Source: Mycobacterium sp. PS03-16 | Lineage (GTDB): Bacteria; Actinomycetota; Actinomycetes; Mycobacteriales; Mycobacteriaceae | Length of the DNA stretch: 64,000 bases | Direction: 5' to 3' | Assembly (NCBI RefSeq): GCF_004570325.1 | Contig: NZ_SPQO01000014.1 | Span: 62,001 to 126,000, forward strand | Shown here: piece after piece, positions 59,384-64,000 of the stretch | How the letters are laid out: every line of letters starts with the position of its first letter | How positions within the stretch are numbered: the stretch's first letter is position 1 | The notes under the pieces: generated by a model | The model's input: only the letters and a program-made list of their open reading frames with translations | The model's database searches: none | Told to the model about the DNA's origin: nothing | Position numbers and translations under genes: made by a program

Positions 59384-60139
59384 TCACAGCACCCGGACAT
59401 CGGTGAGCTCGATCGACACCTCGAGCTGATCGCGAACCGGATGATCGGCGGCGTCTCGCACGTAGACCGTGCGAGTGGTGGGCATCACGATTCCGCCCAC
59501 ACTGACGAAGTCGCTCACATACTGCGCGGCACGGGATCCACCTGCGATGTCGATGTCGTAGTCGCGTCGCCGAATCAACCCGCGGTCGTCGACATACAGC
59601 GTCTGCTGAGCAGTGTGCGTGACGACCGTCGGCGGGTAATGCACCCGCAACCGTCGCCAGTCGTCCGGACCTTCCTGCCACAAGCTGTCGTACCGCAGTT
59701 CGACACCCGGCATGGTGAGGCTGAACGGTTCGGCGAGATCAGTCCACATCGCGTACCCGGTGAAGTACGCCACCTGCAGGTCGGTCCACGATGACCGCCG
59801 TGTGTGGCCGTCGAACGACGACCGCGGTCGGGTCAGGATCTCGATCAGGTCGTTGTCGACCGTCTCGATGCTGACCCGCGCGGGGCTGTACACAGACTTG
59901 AGGTCCGAAGCTCCGAATGGCCGCATGCTGACCCGCTGGTCCTTCACCCACACCGTCACTTCACCCTCACCGGCCAGCGCCGATGCGCCCTTGCGGGCCC
60001 AGAAGTCGCCACCGAGCCGGTAGTGGGCGGCTATCGCCGTCACGCGACACCACCGGGCACCTCCCCCATAGGCGTCCAGCACTTCCTCGACGACGTGGCG
60101 CATAGGCACGAAGGTGTCACCGTCACGGTCGCCAGGCAT
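59384..60139 (-). CDS. Conserved-looking protein of unknown function
   Basis: The 251-residue protein has no signal peptide or membrane helix. It is mostly alternating short strands (VTVWVKDQRVSMRPFG, RLRVHYPPTVVTHTAQQTLYV, RRRDYDIDIAGGSRAAQYVSDF), with a Trp-rich stretch near residue 120. The pattern resembles a beta-rich lipid-binding fold such as LolA-like or START-type proteins, but this is only an impression. The start at 60139 has no ribosome site; ATG 60103 is an alternative. It is divergent from the LuxR-type regulator. The function cannot be assigned. Confidence 0.65.
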   Translation of the reverse strand: MPGDRDGDTFVPMRHVVEEVLDAYGGGARWCRVTAIAAHYRLGGDFWARKGASALAGEGEVTVWVKDQRVSMRPFGASDLKSVYSPARVSIETVDNDLIEILTRPRSSFDGHTRRSSWTDLQVAYFTGYAMWTDLAEPFSLTMPGVELRYDSLWQEGPDDWRRLRVHYPPTVVTHTAQQTLYVDDRGLIRRRDYDIDIAGGSRAAQYVSDFVSVGGIVMPTTRTVYVRDAADHPVRDQLEVSIELTDVRVL

Positions 60140-60252
60140 CAGTCAGATGACTAGGACGGCTGTGGTCTCGGCGGTGCTGGACGGCGGGCTCGCCAGTGCG
60201 TCGGTAAAGTCTGCGCTCGACGGATCCGCCGTCAGGAAGAGATGCTGGGCAA

Positions 60253-63021
60253 GTGCTGGGTCGTTCTCGTGAGCTGGAGATCGGGATGGCCGCGCTTGAC
60301 TCCGTCGTCGGCGGCGGGTCGGGTCGCTGCCTGGTCATCGAGGGCGAGCCCGGGCTGGGCAAGACCACCCTGATGACCGAGCTGGCCGCTCGGGCGGGTG
60401 CGGTCGGATTCCGCGAGCTGAGGTGTGCGGGCGTGCACAGCCAGTCCGAAATCGGGTTCGCCGGGTTGCATGAGCTGATCTATCCGCTGCTGGGCCACGC
60501 GCAACGGTTGCCCAGCCGGCAGCGTGTCGCCGTGCTGACTGCGTTCGGGATCGACGAGGGCCCCACTCCCGAACGTCTGTTGATCAACCTTGCGGTCCTC
60601 GGGCTGATCGAGGAGGCATCGCAGGAGCAACCGCTGGTGCTGATCGTCGATGACGCGCAGTGGCTGGATCCTTCGACGCTCGATGTGCTCACCTTCGTCG
60701 GACGGCGCCTGGCCAACGCCGCAGCCCTGATGTTGTGTGCGGTGCGCCCGGACACGGCCGGGCAACCGCGTCACCTCAATGATCTACCGCATCTACAACT
60801 GACCGCACTGGACTCGGAGTCGGCCGCCACGCTGTTGGATCAAATCATCGATGGCAACGCAGCGCTACACGGCCTACAGGAACCCACCAGGGCGCGGATC
60901 TTGGCGGAGGCGTCGGGAAATCCGCTGGCGGTGCTGGAACTGGCCGCGGCGATCGCCGACGAAGGGGTGCATGACCAACCGCTGTCCGACGCGCCGCTGC
61001 CCACCACCCGCCGGATCGAGAACGCTTTTCTCGGGCAGCTTGCCTGCCTCACGGACGAGGAACAGACCCTGCTGCTGCTGGTGGCCACCGCGGGGACACT
61101 GACGGTGCGGGAACTCAGTCGCGCCGCCGAGAAGTTCGGCGTGGGTGATCGCGAACTCGGGACACTGCACTCGTGCGGTTTGATGAAGATCAACGCCGAC
61201 CGCCTCGAGGTGCGTCATCCGCTGATCCGCTCAGCGATCTATGGCGCCGCCAACCTCCCGGAACGGGCAGCGGCCCACCGCGCGCTGGCGGCAGCCCTGG
61301 ACAACCCCACCCGTGCCACGTGGCACACGGCTGCGGCGACCTATGGCCCGGATGAGGCGGTGGCAGCTGAACTCGAGCATGCCGCCGCGGCGGCGAGCGC
61401 CACGGGTGCCCACGCTGAAGCGGTCGCGGCCCTCCGGCGCGCCGCAGCCATCTCACCCGAGAAACCGGACAAAGTACGTCGATTGACATCCGCAGCCGAA
61501 TCAGCTCGGATGGCCGGACTGGGGGCGGACGCCATTCGAATCGTCGACGAGGCGATCGCATTGCAGCCACCGGTGCCAGAGGCGGCCCAGTTGGAAGTCA
61601 CGCGATACGTCCTTGCGGCGATGGGCGGTGTTCCCGGTCGCTCGGTCGCGGAGCTCGTCCGGCTGGCCGAGCGGTTCGGCCGGGTGGCCGAGCCGCGAGC
61701 CCGCTATGGTCAAGGATTCCTGCTCGCGGCGGCGTCGATCCGATGGCGAATGTACGGCCAGCACCGCGACGAACGGGATGTCATCGCCGACGGTCTCCGG
61801 CGTGCCCGGACCGCCGATGCCGCCGAACCGGTCGTTGCGGCCATGCTCCAGATTGCCGAAGCCTCCATCGATCATCGCCGTCGCGCTTCATCGTTTGCCG
61901 CCCAGGCGAAGTCGATGACCGACGAATTCCACGCCGACCCGTTGTTGCTCAGCGCGATCGCGCTGGCCGGTGAGTACACCTGGAACCTCGATGCAGCTAT
62001 CGAGGGATGGACGGCGTTGGCGCAGTGCGCGGCGGCTCTGGACTCCCCCGTGCACGAATGTGACGCACTGCGTGGCCGGGCGCAGTTCCAAATTCATACG
62101 GGCGGTCTGCGAGAAGCACGGGTGACCGCTGATGCCGCGTTGCGGCTCGCCGACAGTACCGACCTTTTGGGCGAGGCCGCGGCTGCTGCCGCGATCCTGG
62201 CTAGGGCGTCGGCCTGGCGGGGTGATTTCCGCGCTGCCGAAACGGCCATCGCCGACGGCTACGACCGGGTGAGCAGTGACCCCGGCGTGGTTTGGAACGC
62301 CCACCTGCAGTGGGCATCCGGGCTCGCGGCACTGACTGCCGGCGACGCCGCCAAGGCCGTCGCCGACCTCTCGCGACTGGCAGCGCATCCGCAGATGGAG
62401 CTGTGGGCCGTGGGCGACCTGACCGAAGCGGCGATCGCCGCCGGACAGCCTGATCTCGCGCAGCCGTCGGTCCAGCGCGCGCTGGATGAGGCCGCCCACA
62501 TCGATTCTCCCTTCCTGACGATGCTGTCGCAGCGCTGCCTGGCCGAATTGTCCGCAGACCCCGACGACGCCGAGGCTCGATTCGTGACGGCCATCGCCGC
62601 TGGGGCCAACAGCAATGCGACGCTGGAGCTGGCCCGAACGCAGCTCGCGTTCGGGCAGTGGCTGCGCCGCAGGCGGCGCATCGTCGCCTCGCGAGAACAT
62701 CTGGCCGCCGCTGCCCACACCTTCACCGCCTCAGGAGCTCGGCCCTGGGCCGACATCGCCAACGCGGAGCTGAGGGCGGCCGGCGTGCACGCCGGACCCG
62801 CCACATTCGCCCCTGCTACCGAATCGCTGACCGCTCAAGAACTTCACATCGCCCAGTTGGCCGCCGACGGGCTCACCAACCGGGAGATCGCCGATCGGAT
62901 CTACCTGTCGCACCGAACCGTCGCGGCACACCTCTACCACGTCTTTCCCAAGCTCGGTGTCACCACCCGCAGCCAACTTGCCGCCGCCCTGCAGTCACAT
63001 CTGGACAAGAGAGACAGCTAG
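60253..63021 (+). CDS. LuxR-family regulator of the large ATP-binding (MalT-like) type
   Basis: The 922-residue protein begins with an AAA/STAND-type ATPase: Walker A GEPGLGKTT (near residue 31) and Walker B LVLIVDDAQWLD (near 130). A long helical, TPR-like middle follows (about 300-840), then a C-terminal LuxR helix-turn-helix with LTAQELHIAQLAADGLTNREIA and VAAHLYHVFPKLGV. LAL proteins are ligand-sensing activators. The GTG at 60253 is used; AGGAAGAG lies about 14 nt upstream, which is long. It has no island motif in front. It could be the steroid-responsive activator of the island, but it could equally control its close neighbours. Confidence 0.88.
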   Translation: MLGRSRELEIGMAALDSVVGGGSGRCLVIEGEPGLGKTTLMTELAARAGAVGFRELRCAGVHSQSEIGFAGLHELIYPLLGHAQRLPSRQRVAVLTAFGIDEGPTPERLLINLAVLGLIEEASQEQPLVLIVDDAQWLDPSTLDVLTFVGRRLANAAALMLCAVRPDTAGQPRHLNDLPHLQLTALDSESAATLLDQIIDGNAALHGLQEPTRARILAEASGNPLAVLELAAAIADEGVHDQPLSDAPLPTTRRIENAFLGQLACLTDEEQTLLLLVATAGTLTVRELSRAAEKFGVGDRELGTLHSCGLMKINADRLEVRHPLIRSAIYGAANLPERAAAHRALAAALDNPTRATWHTAAATYGPDEAVAAELEHAAAAASATGAHAEAVAALRRAAAISPEKPDKVRRLTSAAESARMAGLGADAIRIVDEAIALQPPVPEAAQLEVTRYVLAAMGGVPGRSVAELVRLAERFGRVAEPRARYGQGFLLAAASIRWRMYGQHRDERDVIADGLRRARTADAAEPVVAAMLQIAEASIDHRRRASSFAAQAKSMTDEFHADPLLLSAIALAGEYTWNLDAAIEGWTALAQCAAALDSPVHECDALRGRAQFQIHTGGLREARVTADAALRLADSTDLLGEAAAAAAILARASAWRGDFRAAETAIADGYDRVSSDPGVVWNAHLQWASGLAALTAGDAAKAVADLSRLAAHPQMELWAVGDLTEAAIAAGQPDLAQPSVQRALDEAAHIDSPFLTMLSQRCLAELSADPDDAEARFVTAIAAGANSNATLELARTQLAFGQWLRRRRRIVASREHLAAAAHTFTASGARPWADIANAELRAAGVHAGPATFAPATESLTAQELHIAQLAADGLTNREIADRIYLSHRTVAAHLYHVFPKLGVTTRSQLAAALQSHLDKRDS

Positions 63022-63044
63022 GGCGTGCGCTGTGGCGCTGATCA

Positions 63045-64000
63045 TCAGCGTGTGACAACGATTTTGCCGATCGTGTGACCGGATTCGATCTCTCGGTGCG
63101 CCTCGCGGATGCCTTCGGCATCCAGTCCGGTGATCGTTCTGGTCACGGTTGTCCTGATCACGCCGCGGTCAACCAGGTCCGCCGCTTGAGCGAGCAGCTT
63201 CTGTTGGGCGATCATGTCGTAGCCGAACAGCGGACGAGTGAACATCAACTCCCAGTGCCAGGCAATACTTTTGGGCTTCAGCGCCACCAGATCCAGGCCC
63301 TCGGGCTCGTCGATGGCGGTGATGTGGCCGAACGGCCGCACGATCGTCGCGTAAGTCTCGACGTTCCCGCGCGAGTGCGGTGAAAAGAGATAGTCGACCC
63401 CGTCGGGCGCGACGCGGGCGGCTTGCGCTTCCAGGTCGTGGTGGTCGACGACCGCGTCGGCGCCCATCTCACGCACCCACGCCTGCGACGGTGCCCGGCT
63501 CGCCGTCGCGATCACTCTGAGTTCGGTCAGTGCCTTGGCGAGTTGGATCATCACCGACCCGACGCCTCCCGCGGCCCCGACGACGAGCAGGTCCCCCGTG
63601 GACTCGCCCGACAGGCCGAATCTCTCGAACAACGATTCCCAGGCGGTGATGGTGGTGAGCGGCAGCGCCGCGGCGTCGCCGAACGACAGCGAACTGGGCT
63701 TGCGTGAGACGATCCGCTCATCGACGGCATGAAACTCAGCGTTGGTTCCGGGCCTACTCACATCGCCGGCGTACCACACCTCATCGCCCGGTGAGAGGGT
63801 TGTGACCTGCGGGCCGACAGCTTCGACGACGCCGGCGGCATCGAATCCCAGCACAGTCGGGGTCTGCGATGGCGTCAGAGACAGGCGGCGCTTCATGTCG
63901 ACCGGATTGACCGACACTGCCAGCACCCGAACCAGAACATCGCGTGCACGTAATTCGGGAACGTCGACGGTGATGTCGGTCAACGCGTCTGGATGGTCGA
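63045..64000 (-). CDS. Zinc-type NADPH:quinone reductase-like protein, 5' end beyond the window
   Basis: The 318 visible residues belong to the MDR superfamily, ZADH/quinone-oxidoreductase branch: VSVNPVDMKRR near the start, GFDAAGVVEAVG, GDEVWYAGD, PLTTITAWESLFERFGL and the NADP loop VVGAAGGVGSVMIQLAK. No zinc-ligand set is seen, so it likely reduces quinones or enones with NADPH. The open frame continues to base 64000 (...DHPDALTDITVDVPELRARD); homologues have about 25 more residues, so the true start is outside. The regulator gene ends 23 bp away in convergent orientation. Confidence 0.8.
   Translation of the reverse strand, partial: DHPDALTDITVDVPELRARDVLVRVLAVSVNPVDMKRRLSLTPSQTPTVLGFDAAGVVEAVGPQVTTLSPGDEVWYAGDVSRPGTNAEFHAVDERIVSRKPSSLSFGDAAALPLTTITAWESLFERFGLSGESTGDLLVVGAAGGVGSVMIQLAKALTELRVIATASRAPSQAWVREMGADAVVDHHDLEAQAARVAPDGVDYLFSPHSRGNVETYATIVRPFGHITAIDEPEGLDLVALKPKSIAWHWELMFTRPLFGYDMIAQQKLLAQAADLVDRGVIRTTVTRTITGLDAEGIREAHREIESGHTIGKIVVTR

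Noticed and set aside
1..64000. KstR or KstR2 operators
   Set aside because: No sequence close to the known mycobacterial KstR (AAC-GTT cored) or KstR2 (CAAG-CTTG cored) palindromes was noticed in the intergenic regions. I cannot exclude weak copies without a matrix scan.
1..64000. tRNA genes, CRISPR arrays, insertion sequences, integrase or attachment repeats
   Set aside because: None was seen. The island therefore shows no direct sign of recent mobile-element transfer in this window.

Overview
The window is 64 kb of high-GC actinobacterial DNA. A yrbE-mce transporter operon with Mce-associated (Mas) proteins, a mycofactocin-type SDR pair, an F420-type luciferase-like protein and many steroid-ring enzymes all point to a mycobacterium of the Mycolicibacterium type. 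The species cannot be fixed from the sequence alone. I saw no rRNA, tRNA, CRISPR array or insertion sequence.

Positions 1 to about 55.6 kb form one steroid-catabolism island. The ring-cleavage set hsaA, hsaB, hsaC, hsaD and hsaG (cut by the left edge) is present; hsaE and hsaF are not in the window and may lie just to the left. Both parts of 3-ketosteroid 9alpha-hydroxylase are present (kshA, kshB), with four KstD-fold flavoproteins: two with the Tyr-x-x-x-Gly signature of Delta1-dehydrogenases and two with the Tyr-x-Ser signature of Delta4-dehydrogenases. Around these lie nine SDRs (one close to Comamonas 3alpha-HSD), two Baeyer-Villiger monooxygenases, two HSL-type esterases, an Old Yellow Enzyme and a thioesterase. 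A side-chain operon (16.9-24.1 kb) holds acyl-CoA synthetase, alcohol dehydrogenase, aldehyde dehydrogenase, enoyl-CoA hydratase and a two-gene acyl-CoA dehydrogenase. A yrbEA-yrbEB-mceA-F importer (45.8-55.0 kb) and detached Mas genes complete it. The set suits a hydroxylated steroid with a short acyl or acetyl side chain, such as a bile acid or a C21 steroid; the exact substrate is an inference.

The strongest unlisted signal is regulatory. A 16-bp pseudo-palindrome, consensus GTYCCGCTCANCGGRC, occurs at 12 places, always in front of transcription units of the island and often centred between divergent genes. At nearly all of them a TANNNT-like -10 element starts 29-32 nt from the motif edge, and in many cases that -10 sits 12 nt from the start codon, implying leaderless mRNAs. 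It ties kshA, kstD, hsaA, hsaB, hsaD, both BVMOs, the CoA ligase, the mce operon and the mas genes into one apparent regulon. Local regulators are an IclR protein with a perfect palindrome at its own promoter, a PadR protein with its own inverted repeat, and a large LuxR/MalT-like protein at 60.3 kb.

Right of about 55.6 kb the motif is absent and the content changes: an SDR, an RclA-like disulfide reductase coupled to a zinc alcohol dehydrogenase, an internally deleted alcohol-dehydrogenase pseudogene, an unknown protein, the LuxR-type regulator and a quinone-reductase-like gene cut by the right edge.
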